Shown here: piece by piece, positions 1-5,780 of the stretch
Numbering within the stretch: position 1 is the first letter of the stretch
Layout of the letters: the number at the start of each line of letters is the position of its first letter
Source: a bacterium UBA6115
GTDB lineage: Bacteria; Bacillota_A; Clostridia; Christensenellales; Aristaeellaceae
Assembly (NCBI GenBank): GCA_002428405.1
Contig: DIWD01000057.1
Location: forward strand, 1-5,780
Length of the DNA: 5,780 bases
Reading direction: 5' to 3'
Notes under the pieces: model-generated
Databases searched by the model: none
Told to the model about the DNA's origin: nothing
The model's input: the letters and a program-made list of their open reading frames with translations, nothing else
Translations under genes and position numbers: made by a program

Positions 1-579
1 GTCATGCTGGGAGAGTATCCGCAGCAGGGGCTGGTGCTTTACGAACGATTCCTGCCCAAAGGCTGGGAGAATGACCTCTCTGCCATCCACCGGAAACTGG
101 ATTATTACGGACAGAACATCTATAACGGCCGGCTTGTCAGAGCCGCGCAGAACCAGCGCGGCTGGGAACAGGTGCCCCATCTGCCCGGGATCGCAAAGAC
201 AGCCAGCGACTGGCCCGTCACGCCGGATTGCCTCTACTGGGGCCCGCGGTTCCTTTATGAGCGCTACAAAACCCCAATCCTTATCACCGAAAACGGCATG
301 GCTTCCCATGACGCGGTCTCCCTTGACGGAAAAGTGCATGATCCCGCAAGGGAGAACTATCTGCACCGCCACCTGCGTGCGCTGAAGCGCGCCGCGGAAG
401 ATGGAATTGACGTGGCAGGCTACTTTCAATGGTCTTTGTTTGATAATTTTGAGTGGGCCAAGGGCTATTCCGAACGTTTCGGCATGGTGTATGTGGACTT
501 TCAGACACAGGAGCGCATCCCCAAGGATTCATCCGCCTGGTATCAGGCAGTCATGAAAAACAACGGCGGGAACCTTTGA
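1..579 (+). CDS. GH1 family beta-glucosidase, C-terminal part (5' end outside window)
   Basis: Retaining glycoside hydrolase of family 1, expected to release glucose (or a related sugar) from beta-linked di- and oligosaccharides in the cytoplasm. The reading frame is open from base 1 and about 192 residues are visible, roughly the last 40% of a typical 440-480 residue GH1 enzyme. The motif ITENG is present, with the catalytic nucleophile Glu encoded at 289-291. Further on, WSLFDNFEWAKGYSERFG matches the GH1 aglycone/glycone-binding block. The FEW form is typical of enzymes acting on non-phosphorylated sugars; 6-phospho-beta-glucosidases usually carry a Ser/Lys/Tyr signature there. The acid/base NEP motif must lie upstream, outside the window. 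The ATG at 4 is probably internal, because the sequence there matches mid-protein GH1 sequence. The gene converges on the aldo/keto reductase with a 24-base gap. Family assignment is firm; the exact substrate is not determined. Confidence 0.95.
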   Translation, partial: VMLGEYPQQGLVLYERFLPKGWENDLSAIHRKLDYYGQNIYNGRLVRAAQNQRGWEQVPHLPGIAKTASDWPVTPDCLYWGPRFLYERYKTPILITENGMASHDAVSLDGKVHDPARENYLHRHLRALKRAAEDGIDVAGYFQWSLFDNFEWAKGYSERFGMVYVDFQTQERIPKDSSAWYQAVMKNNGGNL

Positions 580-602
580 CCGGATAAACAGGGGCAGCCG
601 TT
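556..602 (-). terminator. Possible terminator of the aldo/keto reductase unit
   Basis: Reading the minus strand after the reductase stop, AACGGC (602-597) can pair with GCCGTT (567-562), followed one base later by TTTTT (560-556). The stem is only 6 bp and the loop is long (29 nt), so this is a weak candidate. It lies partly inside the 3' end of the convergent beta-glucosidase gene. There is no T-run on the plus strand, so it would not serve the beta-glucosidase. Confidence 0.28.
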
Positions 603-603
603 C

Positions 604-1446
604 TTACAGGTAAAAGATCCTCCTGACATTCTCCGGATCCGTATGCGGCAATCCGGCAGGTTTCTGTTTATCCAAAAGGGCGATGGCATCCATGTCGTTC
701 AGGCTGAGCTCAAAGTCAAAGATGTCAAAGTTTTCCCTGATGCGCTCCTTATGAGTGGACTTGGGCAGCGCGCTGATGCCGCGTTGGGTCAGCCACCGAA
801 GGCAAACCTGCGCGGCTGTTTTACCGTGTTTCTCCGCGATGGACAGAAGCGAAGGATTTTCAAGCAAATCGGTTTTACCCTGTGAGAAAGGTCCCCAGGC
901 CTGCGGGATGACCGCGTATTCCCGCAGAGTGTCCTCCATTTCGTGCCGCTGGTGGTAAGGGTGGATTTCAAGCTGGTCAACCGCCGGGAAGATGTCATTA
1001 TGCAGTGCCAGATCCGTCAGCCGGTCCGCATAGAAATTGGACACCCCGATGGCCAGCACCCGTCCCTGTCTGTATGCTTCGCTCACTGCCCGCCACGCCC
1101 CGTAATAATCCCCGAAAGGATGATGAAGCAGGTACAGGTCCGCATAATCCAGCCCCAGCTTCACCAAGGAAGCATCCAGTGCGGCTTTTGCTTTTTCATA
1201 TCCCATATCGTTGATCCACAGCTTGGTGGTGATGAACAGTTCCTTTCTGGGAATTCCGCTGTTCCTGACAGCGCGTCCGACAGCCTCCTCGTTCCCATAG
1301 AACTGTGCTGTATCGATGAGCCTGTAGCCGATCTCCAGGGCATCTGATACAGCTTGCTCACATATCCGGGAGTCGTTGATCAGATAAGTTCCAAAACCTA
1401 TCAGGGGCATCTTTGCCCCGGTGGACAGGGTGACGGTTGTTTTCAT
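604..1446 (-). CDS. Aldo/keto reductase (NADPH-dependent carbonyl reductase)
   Basis: Soluble (alpha/beta)8-barrel oxidoreductase that reduces aldehydes or ketones to alcohols with NAD(P)H. The 280-residue length is normal for bacterial members of the 2,5-diketogluconate reductase-like branch. The catalytic tetrad is visible: Asp45 and Tyr50 in LIDTAQFYGNE, Lys75 in ITTKLW, and His108 in DLYLLHHP. GVSNFY (about 134-139) and LPKSTHKERIRENFD (about 227-241) match the cofactor-binding segments; the Lys-Ser pair is the usual contact for the 2'-phosphate of NADPH. The ATG start has GGGGGAG eight bases upstream and overlaps the stop of the upstream HxlR regulator as ATGA, which suggests translational coupling. 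The physiological substrate cannot be read from sequence. Pairing with an HxlR regulator is consistent with detoxification of reactive carbonyls or quinones, but that is inference. Confidence 0.95.
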   Translation of the reverse strand: MKTTVTLSTGAKMPLIGFGTYLINDSRICEQAVSDALEIGYRLIDTAQFYGNEEAVGRAVRNSGIPRKELFITTKLWINDMGYEKAKAALDASLVKLGLDYADLYLLHHPFGDYYGAWRAVSEAYRQGRVLAIGVSNFYADRLTDLALHNDIFPAVDQLEIHPYHQRHEMEDTLREYAVIPQAWGPFSQGKTDLLENPSLLSIAEKHGKTAAQVCLRWLTQRGISALPKSTHKERIRENFDIFDFELSLNDMDAIALLDKQKPAGLPHTDPENVRRIFYL

Positions 1447-1811
1447 TCTATCTTCTCCCCCGCGACCTCATGATCGGCGCCATGTTTCTGAGAGATGACC
1501 AGGATGTGGCGCAGGGTATGGGCGATCTCCCCGCCAAATCCGGTCAGCATGTATTCACCCCTGCGGGCGTCCTCTTCCGGCGAACACCTGGTGACCAGGC
1601 CGCTACCCGTCAGGGCACCCAGCTTGCGCTGCAGCTCTGTGTCACTGATAAACTCAATCCTGGACTTCAAATCGCTGAAACGGCAGGGACCGCCTTCCAG
1701 CGCGAAAAGGATCATCGGGTTCCAGCGTCCGCCGATGATGGATTCCATCAGCCGCAGCCCCCGTTCAAACTGCGGCTCCCCAAAACCGCCAGGGTATGTG
1801 TAAGTTGTCAT
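1443..1811 (-). CDS. HxlR-family winged-helix transcriptional regulator
   Basis: Small DNA-binding protein of the HxlR (MarR-like, winged helix-turn-helix) family, 122 residues from the chosen start. IIGGRWNPMILFAL (about 25-38) matches the family's GGKW-ILIL opening helix. CRFSDLKSRIEFISDTELQRKL (about 43-64, cited as a region) covers the recognition helix, and GEYMLTGFG (about 85-93) is the wing, corresponding to the usual EYSLTxxG. The start is the ATG at 1811, which has GGGAGG eight bases upstream (1825-1820). An in-frame TTG at 1835 would add eight residues but has GGAGGA directly abutting it, which is poor spacing. The family's common N-terminal Cys is absent; Cys43 and Cys76 are the only cysteines. 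The gene is the first of a two-gene unit with the aldo/keto reductase (4-base overlap) and is divergent from the catalase. It probably controls its own unit; control of the catalase is speculative. Confidence 0.93.
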   Translation of the reverse strand: MTTYTYPGGFGEPQFERGLRLMESIIGGRWNPMILFALEGGPCRFSDLKSRIEFISDTELQRKLGALTGSGLVTRCSPEEDARRGEYMLTGFGGEIAHTLRHILVISQKHGADHEVAGEKIE

Positions 1812-1819
1812 CCTGACTG

Positions 1820-1825
1820 CCTCCC
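1820..1825 (-). promoter_or_regulatory. Shine-Dalgarno of the HxlR gene
   Basis: GGGAGG on the minus strand with an 8-base spacer to the ATG at 1811. It decides that start over the upstream in-frame TTG at 1835. Confidence 0.75.
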
Positions 1826-1857
1826 GCGCAAGCAATCCTCCGACGCATTCATAACTG

Positions 1858-1887
1858 TCTATAAAGGAAAGCCGCGATGAATCTGAA
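1858..1887 (-). promoter_or_regulatory. Weak candidate promoter for the HxlR/reductase unit
   Basis: On the minus strand, TTCAGA (1887-1882) and TATAGA (1863-1858) are separated by 18 bases. Each matches the sigma-A consensus at four of six positions. Initiation near 1851 would leave a leader of about 40 bases before the ATG at 1811. The position is sensible but the elements are weak. Confidence 0.25.
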
Positions 1888-1938
1888 CGCCTTCATCTTA
1901 TCAGCGCAGCCGGGAAGAAACAAGCCTTTGACGGGAGA

Positions 1939-1952
1939 GAACATATTTGTTC
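1939..1952. promoter_or_regulatory. Perfect palindrome, candidate operator in the divergent region
   Basis: GAACA-TATT-TGTTC is a perfect inverted repeat with 5-base arms and a 4-base centre. It lies between the divergent HxlR/reductase unit and the catalase, about 50 bases upstream of the catalase -10 candidate. It resembles the Gram-positive LexA box (GAAC-N4-GTTC), but here the GAAC and GTTC half-sites are six bases apart, so it does not fit that consensus. The binding protein is unknown; the neighbouring HxlR protein is a possibility. Confidence 0.4.
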
Positions 1953-1987
1953 GTTGATGGCTGCCAGCGTTCATGCTAAGGTGCAGG

Positions 1988-1993
1988 TATAGT
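1988..1993 (+). promoter_or_regulatory. Candidate -10 element of the catalase promoter
   Basis: TATAGT matches the sigma-A -10 consensus at five of six positions and would start transcription near 2000, about 46 bases before the catalase ATG. No acceptable -35 hexamer is found 16-18 bases upstream. The promoter may therefore need an activator, or the call may be wrong. Confidence 0.35.
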
Positions 1994-2030
1994 GCGAGGG
2001 TTTTCCACATAGCCAGGATGATCAGCAAAT

Positions 2031-2036
2031 AGGAGG
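2031..2036 (+). promoter_or_regulatory. Shine-Dalgarno of the catalase gene
   Basis: AGGAGG with a 9-base spacer to the ATG at 2046. An in-frame TTG at 2040 is only three bases from this site, so the ATG is the better start. Confidence 0.85.
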
Positions 2037-2045
2037 ATTTTGTAT

Positions 2046-3734
2046 ATGAATGACCCAAGGAATAAGAACGGGCTTGGGCCCAACTCACCCAGCCGTAACG
2101 ACGCGACAGGCCCCCATCCCCAACTCAGGACAGCCGCCGGCGCTCCGGTTGAGAACAACCAGGACTCAATGACCGCGGGCCCCCGCGGCCCGCTGATGCT
2201 TCAGGACACCTGGTTCCTGGAAAAGATGGCGCATTTCGACCGCGAGGTCATCCCCGAGCGGCGCATGCACGCCAAGGGATCCGGCGCTTTTGGCACCTTT
2301 ACGGTGACCCATGACATCACAATGTACACAAAGGCGAAGATCTTCTCAGAAGTCGGCAAGAAGACCGAAATGTTCGCCCGCTTTTCAACCGTCGCAGGCG
2401 AGCGCGGCGCGGCTGACGCCGAGCGCGATATCCGCGGATTCGCGCTGAAGTTTTACACCGAGGACGGCAATTGGGACCTTGTGGGCAACAATACCCCGGT
2501 GTTCTTCTTCCGCGACCCGCTGAAGTTCATCGACCTGAACCACGCCGTCAAACGCGATCCGCGCACCAACCTTCGCTCCGCGAACACCAACTGGGACTTC
2601 TGGTCCTCCCTGCCCGAAGCGCTGCAGCAGGTCACCATCGTGATGAGTGACCGGGGCATCCCCAGTTCCTATCGCCACATGCACGGCTTCTCCAGCCATG
2701 CTTATTCCTTCATCAGCGCAAAAGGTGAGCGTTGCTGGGTCAAGTTCCATTTCCGCTCCCATCAGGGCATCCAGAACTACACCGACCAGGAAGCGGAGGC
2801 CGTCGTCGGGATGGACCGGGAGAGCCATCAGCGCGACCTGTACGAGGCGATCCAGCAGAAGAAGTTCCCCAAGTGGACGATGTATGTGCAGATCATGACC
2901 CAGCAGCAGGCAGATGGTATGAAGACCAATCCTTTTGACCTGACCAAGCAATGGCTCAAGAAGGACTGCCCTTTCCATCCCGTGGGCATATTTGAACTGA
3001 ACCGCAACCCGGACAATTACTTCGCTGATGTGGAGCAGTCCGCATTCACCCCGGCCAACGTTGTCCCCGGCATCAGCTTTTCGCCGGACCGCATGCTGCA
3101 GGGCAGGCTCTTCTCATACGGCGACGCACACCGCTACCGCCTGGGCGTCAACCACCACCAGATCCCAGTCAACCAGCCGCGCGGGGTGCAGCATCCCCAT
3201 CCCTTCCACCGTGACGGGCAAATGCGCGTGGACGGCAATCTGGGCAGCGAAGTGCATGTGGAGCCAAACTCATACGGGAATTGGACTGAAACAGAGGACA
3301 ATGTCCAGCCATTGCAGAAGGGCGGTGATGTTTACCGCTATGACTTCCGCGAGGATGATGATGACTATTACACCCAGCCAGGCATGCTGTTCCGCGCCAT
3401 GACCCCCCAGCAGCGCCGCGTGCTGTGCGAGAATACCGCGCGCAACATGGGCGACAGCACCCTGCAGATCAAGCACCGGCACATCGCCAACTGCTGGCAA
3501 GCAGACCCCGAGTACGGGAAGGGTGTTGCCCAGGCGCTGAATATCTCCATGAGCGAGGTGGACCTCGACCTTCCCAAACGGAACAGCCAAGAAGGGAACC
3601 ATGCCGCCAACAACGCGCACCCGGAGCTGAACATGCCCGGCGAAAACCGCGCTTTGGCGCATTGGGATGAAATCAAGACAGACTATGATCCCGCTTCCTT
3701 CATCGACCCGATGAAGGATCCATACGTGCTGTAG
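2046..3734 (+). CDS. Monofunctional haem catalase (KatA/KatE-type)
   Basis: Disproportionates hydrogen peroxide to water and oxygen in the cytoplasm using haem b. The protein has 562 residues. It shows the catalase core throughout: [18 protein letters not shown] near the start; [13 protein letters not shown] with the catalytic His75; [12 protein letters not shown] with the distal-pocket Asn at 148/149; [19 protein letters not shown] around 200-218; and [12 protein letters not shown] with the proximal haem ligand Tyr358 and Arg354. It is longer than the roughly 480-residue small-subunit enzymes: there is an Asn/Pro-rich N-terminal extension of about 30 residues and a polar C-terminal tail of about 60. 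It is still far short of the 700-plus residue large-subunit type, and no flavodoxin-like C-terminal domain is visible. No signal peptide is seen. The gene is monocistronic, since a strong terminator follows it. It is divergent from an HxlR regulator. No clear PerR-type box was found upstream. Confidence 0.98.
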   Translation: MNDPRNKNGLGPNSPSRNDATGPHPQLRTAAGAPVENNQDSMTAGPRGPLMLQDTWFLEKMAHFDREVIPERRMHAKGSGAFGTFTVTHDITMYTKAKIFSEVGKKTEMFARFSTVAGERGAADAERDIRGFALKFYTEDGNWDLVGNNTPVFFFRDPLKFIDLNHAVKRDPRTNLRSANTNWDFWSSLPEALQQVTIVMSDRGIPSSYRHMHGFSSHAYSFISAKGERCWVKFHFRSHQGIQNYTDQEAEAVVGMDRESHQRDLYEAIQQKKFPKWTMYVQIMTQQQADGMKTNPFDLTKQWLKKDCPFHPVGIFELNRNPDNYFADVEQSAFTPANVVPGISFSPDRMLQGRLFSYGDAHRYRLGVNHHQIPVNQPRGVQHPHPFHRDGQMRVDGNLGSEVHVEPNSYGNWTETEDNVQPLQKGGDVYRYDFREDDDDYYTQPGMLFRAMTPQQRRVLCENTARNMGDSTLQIKHRHIANCWQADPEYGKGVAQALNISMSEVDLDLPKRNSQEGNHAANNAHPELNMPGENRALAHWDEIKTDYDPASFIDPMKDPYVL

Positions 3735-3748
3735 GTTCATCCATCAAC

Positions 3749-3780
3749 AGCCGGGCTGGAAAGGTTCCAGTCCGGCTTTT
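3749..3780 (+). terminator. Rho-independent terminator after the catalase gene
   Basis: AGCCGG-G-CTGGAA (3749-3761), loop AGG, then TTCCAG-T-CCGGCT (3765-3777). This forms a 13-bp stem with one internal G-U pair, running into TTTT then CATTT. It starts 14 bases after the catalase stop and separates the catalase from the heat-shock operon. Confidence 0.88.
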
Positions 3781-3834
3781 CATTTGCCAGGGAAAAGAGG
3801 ATATGCCATTGAAGAAAATCAACGGCAAAGGCTA

Positions 3835-3863
3835 TTGACAAAGCGATATTCGCATGGTATCTT
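3835..3863 (+). promoter_or_regulatory. Sigma-A promoter of the hrcA-grpE-dnaK operon
   Basis: A perfect -35 TTGACA (3835-3840), a 17-base spacer and TATCTT (3858-3863) as -10. TG at 3855-3856 gives an extended -10 (TGG-TATCTT). Transcription should start near 3870, at the edge of the CIRCE dyad. A housekeeping promoter blocked by HrcA is the standard arrangement for class I heat-shock genes in Bacillota. Confidence 0.85.
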
Positions 3864-3867
3864 GGAG

Positions 3868-3906
3868 AGGCTGTTAGCACTCAACACGCGAGAGTGCTAA
3901 CAGCCT
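3868..3906. promoter_or_regulatory. CIRCE operator (HrcA binding site) with extended arms
   Basis: The canonical CIRCE TTAGCACTC-N9-GAGTGCTAA is perfect at 3874-3900. The dyad extends six further base pairs on each side, so the arms are AGGCTGTTAGCACTC (3868-3882) and GAGTGCTAACAGCCT (3892-3906) around a 9-base centre. HrcA dimers bind this site and repress the operon at normal temperature. It lies at or just after the predicted transcription start, so it would also form a hairpin at the 5' end of the mRNA. Confidence 0.97.
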
Positions 3907-3931
3907 GGCAGGAAAGGGGGAGGAGTAAGTC

Positions 3932-4957
3932 GTGGATGACCGCAAGAAACACATTTTGCAGGCCGTCATTGATGACTACATCCTGACCGCCATCCCTGTG
4001 GGATCCAGGACCATCTCGCGCAAGTATCTGATGAACCTTTCCAGCGCGACCATCCGAAATGAGATGAGTGACCTGGAAGACCTGGGCTACCTGGATCAGC
4101 CCCACGTTTCCGCCGGCCGCGTTCCCAACGCAAAGGCTTACCGGCTGTATGTGGACATGCTGCTTGAGAGCGGTCTGATTTCAGACATGGATGATGAAGA
4201 AATCAGGCAGAAATTATTAAAGCGCATCAGCCACCTGGAAGATGTCGTCATCAGTACAGCCCATGCCCTGTCTGAATTCACCCGCTATGCCGCCATCGTC
4301 ATGATGCCCAGGCAGGAGGAGCTGCGCATCGCAACCCTCCAGCTGGTGCCGGTTTCCCGGGCCACGGCGCTGCTGGTGATCGTGACCGACGGCGGCATCA
4401 TCCGCGACACCATGGTGCATGTATCAGAGGCGCTTGACGCTGACGCGCTGTATGCCATCAGCCGGATGCTTTCTGAGCGCTTCACCGGCAGGACGCTGAA
4501 AGAGGTTCAGCACCTGCTCAAAGAGTTTGCTGTGCACGCGCCAAACGACCCTCAGGTGCTCAAGGGCATCCAGGATCTTTCGACGCAGATGGAAAAGCAG
4601 AACGCGGCCGACAGCCTGACTGTTTCCGGTTCCCACAACATCCTTGGTTTTCCGGAGTACCATGACTCGGACAAAGCGAGGCAATTGCTGGCGGCGCTGG
4701 AGGACAAAGACAGGCTGATGAATCTGATCCGCGAGTCAGGCAGTCTGGATTTGACGGTCCACATCGGGCCCGAAACAGGCATTCCGGAAATGAACGAGTG
4801 CAGTGTGGCATTGGCGGAATACAGCATCGGCCGCGGGCAGCATGGCGCTATCGGTATCATCGGCCCGACCCGCATGCCCTACGCAAGGGTGTTCAACACC
4901 CTTCGCCTGGTCAGCCAGACTTTGACGGGCATTCTCAGAAATGAGAAAGCGGAGTAA
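3932..4957 (+). CDS. hrcA: Heat-inducible transcription repressor HrcA
   Basis: Repressor of class I heat-shock genes. It binds CIRCE and in known systems depends on the GroEL chaperonin for activity, so chaperone titration by unfolded protein relieves repression. The 341-residue length is typical. The N-terminal winged helix (about 1-75) carries the family signature SSATIRNEMSDLEDLGYL (37-54), then QPHVSAGRVPN and AYRLYVD. The rest is the GAF-like dimerisation region, ending in the conserved GIIGPTRMPY block (GPTRMPY at about 311-317). The start is GTG, with GGGGGAGGAG ending six bases upstream; an ATG at 3936 is out of frame. It is the first gene of the operon behind its own operator, so it is autoregulated. 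grpE follows after a 3-base gap. Confidence 0.98.
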   Translation: MDDRKKHILQAVIDDYILTAIPVGSRTISRKYLMNLSSATIRNEMSDLEDLGYLDQPHVSAGRVPNAKAYRLYVDMLLESGLISDMDDEEIRQKLLKRISHLEDVVISTAHALSEFTRYAAIVMMPRQEELRIATLQLVPVSRATALLVIVTDGGIIRDTMVHVSEALDADALYAISRMLSERFTGRTLKEVQHLLKEFAVHAPNDPQVLKGIQDLSTQMEKQNAADSLTVSGSHNILGFPEYHDSDKARQLLAALEDKDRLMNLIRESGSLDLTVHIGPETGIPEMNECSVALAEYSIGRGQHGAIGIIGPTRMPYARVFNTLRLVSQTLTGILRNEKAE

Positions 4958-4960
4958 ACC

Positions 4961-5509
4961 ATGGAGGAAGACATGACAAAAAAAGAACCCCTTCCCGTCA
5001 GTACCGCAGAAGAAATGATGACGGAAAACGAAGGACAGAAGACCGTCGAGTTGACGGAGACCGAGAAGAAACTGGCCGAAGCCGAAAAGCTGAGGGATGA
5101 GTATCTTGACCTGGCGCAGCGTGTACAGGCGGATTTTGAAAACTTCCGCCGCCGCAACCGCCAGGTTGCGTCGGAAAGCTTTGAAGACGGCGCCCGGGCT
5201 TTCATCAAAACCATCCTCCCGGTGTGCGACAATCTGGAACGCGCGCTGATGGAACTTAGGGAAGAAGATCCGCTGTACGAAGGCGTTCAGCTGGTTTTGC
5301 GCCAGTTTCTGGATGCCCTGAGCCAGCGCGGCGTTCAAACGGTCTCCCGCCTGGGCGAAACGTTTGACCCGACGCTGGAGGACGCTGTCGCGCAGGGTGA
5401 CAGCAGCGAAGGCGAACCCGGCACTGTCTGCGAGGTGCTTCAAAAAGGTTATCGGATGGGGGACAGCATCCTGCGCCACGCGATGGTCAGGGTCGTTCCC
5501 GACCTTTGA
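4961..5509 (+). CDS. grpE: GrpE, nucleotide exchange factor of DnaK
   Basis: Homodimeric cochaperone that releases ADP from DnaK and so resets the DnaK/DnaJ folding cycle in the cytoplasm. 182 residues, normal for the family. An acidic, low-complexity N-terminal tail (about 1-30) is followed by the long dimer helix or coiled coil (about 31-80), including YLDLAQRVQADFENFRRR (48-65). The four-helix region has LPVCDNLERAL (86-96). The C-terminal beta-wing has FDPTLEDAV (135-143), GTVCEVLQKGYRMGDSILR (154-172) and a closing MVRVV. The usual HEAV of the wing reads EDAV here. Two starts are possible. ATG 4961 has GGAG six bases upstream, next to the hrcA stop. ATG 4973, four codons in, has GGAGG five bases upstream. 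The first is given. Gene order and 3-base spacing make it part of the HrcA operon. Confidence 0.97.
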   Translation: MEEDMTKKEPLPVSTAEEMMTENEGQKTVELTETEKKLAEAEKLRDEYLDLAQRVQADFENFRRRNRQVASESFEDGARAFIKTILPVCDNLERALMELREEDPLYEGVQLVLRQFLDALSQRGVQTVSRLGETFDPTLEDAVAQGDSSEGEPGTVCEVLQKGYRMGDSILRHAMVRVVPDL

Positions 5510-5537
5510 CATATACAACCAAGATAGAATTGTTAAC

Positions 5538-5543
5538 GGAGGA
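5538..5543 (+). promoter_or_regulatory. Shine-Dalgarno of dnaK
   Basis: GGAGGA with a 7-base spacer to the ATG at 5551, within the 41-base grpE-dnaK gap. No terminator-like hairpin is seen in that gap, consistent with co-transcription. Confidence 0.85.
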
Positions 5544-5550
5544 ATCATAA

Positions 5551-5780
<230 letters not shown>

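Noticed and set aside
616..638. Inverted repeat GATCC...GGATC near the 3' end of the aldo/keto reductase.
   Set aside because: The arms are only 5 bases, it is within coding sequence, and no T-run follows on either strand.
943..1347. Open frame of 134 codons on the plus strand, opposite the aldo/keto reductase.
   Set aside because: The minus-strand reductase has all catalytic motifs; this opposite frame shows no family signature.
1928..1947. TTGACG followed by CATATT upstream of the catalase, looking like promoter hexamers.
   Set aside because: The spacing is only 8 bases, and no -10 is present at 16-18 bases.
1939..1952. A LexA/SOS box upstream of the catalase.
   Set aside because: GAAC and GTTC are separated by six bases, whereas the Gram-positive LexA box has four. 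It is kept only as an unassigned palindrome.
2385..2978. Open frame of 197 codons on the minus strand inside the catalase gene.
   Set aside because: It is antisense to a conserved enzyme core. Its Val/Leu/Gly-rich low-information translation is typical of a shadow frame.
3803..3838. Mini-ORF of 11 codons (MPLKKINGKGY) just upstream of the heat-shock promoter.
   Set aside because: AGAGG is only two bases from the ATG, the ORF runs into the -35 element, and it would lie upstream of the predicted transcript start.
4736..5548. Open frame of 270 codons on the minus strand, opposite hrcA and grpE.
   Set aside because: It lies wholly antisense to two well-conserved genes in GC-rich DNA, has no recognisable domain, and is explained by codon bias on the coding strand.

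Overview
The window looks like chromosomal DNA from a Bacillota (Firmicutes) bacterium, probably a clostridial-type lineage with moderately high GC. The main reason is the right-hand part: a perfect CIRCE operator, then hrcA, grpE and dnaK in that order, each with strong purine-rich Shine-Dalgarno sequences. I cannot name the species from sequence reading alone.

Layout. Positions 1-579 (+) hold the C-terminal part of a GH1 beta-glucosidase whose start lies outside the window. Convergent to it, on the minus strand, is a two-gene unit. An HxlR-type regulator (1443-1811) overlaps an aldo/keto reductase (604-1446) by four bases (ATGA), so the two are likely translationally coupled. Divergent from this unit is a complete haem catalase (2046-3734, +), which ends at a strong intrinsic terminator. 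The 234-base divergent region (1812-2045) carries a short perfect palindrome, candidate promoter elements in both directions and the catalase ribosome binding site.

The 197 bases from 3735 to 3931 contain the catalase terminator, a near-consensus sigma-A promoter and the CIRCE operator at the predicted transcription start. They lead into hrcA (3932-4957), grpE (4961-5509) and the first 76 codons of dnaK (5551 to window end). HrcA represses this operon through CIRCE. GrpE is the nucleotide exchange factor of DnaK, so the operon encodes its own repressor plus two parts of one chaperone machine.

Overall this is mostly ordinary housekeeping and stress content: sugar hydrolysis, carbonyl reduction with its regulator, peroxide removal and heat shock. 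I found no evidence of a new multi-gene system, mobile element, CRISPR array or RNA gene. The points most worth a second look are the extended CIRCE dyad (15-bp arms instead of 9) sitting at the 5' end of the transcript, and the palindrome between the HxlR/reductase unit and the catalase.
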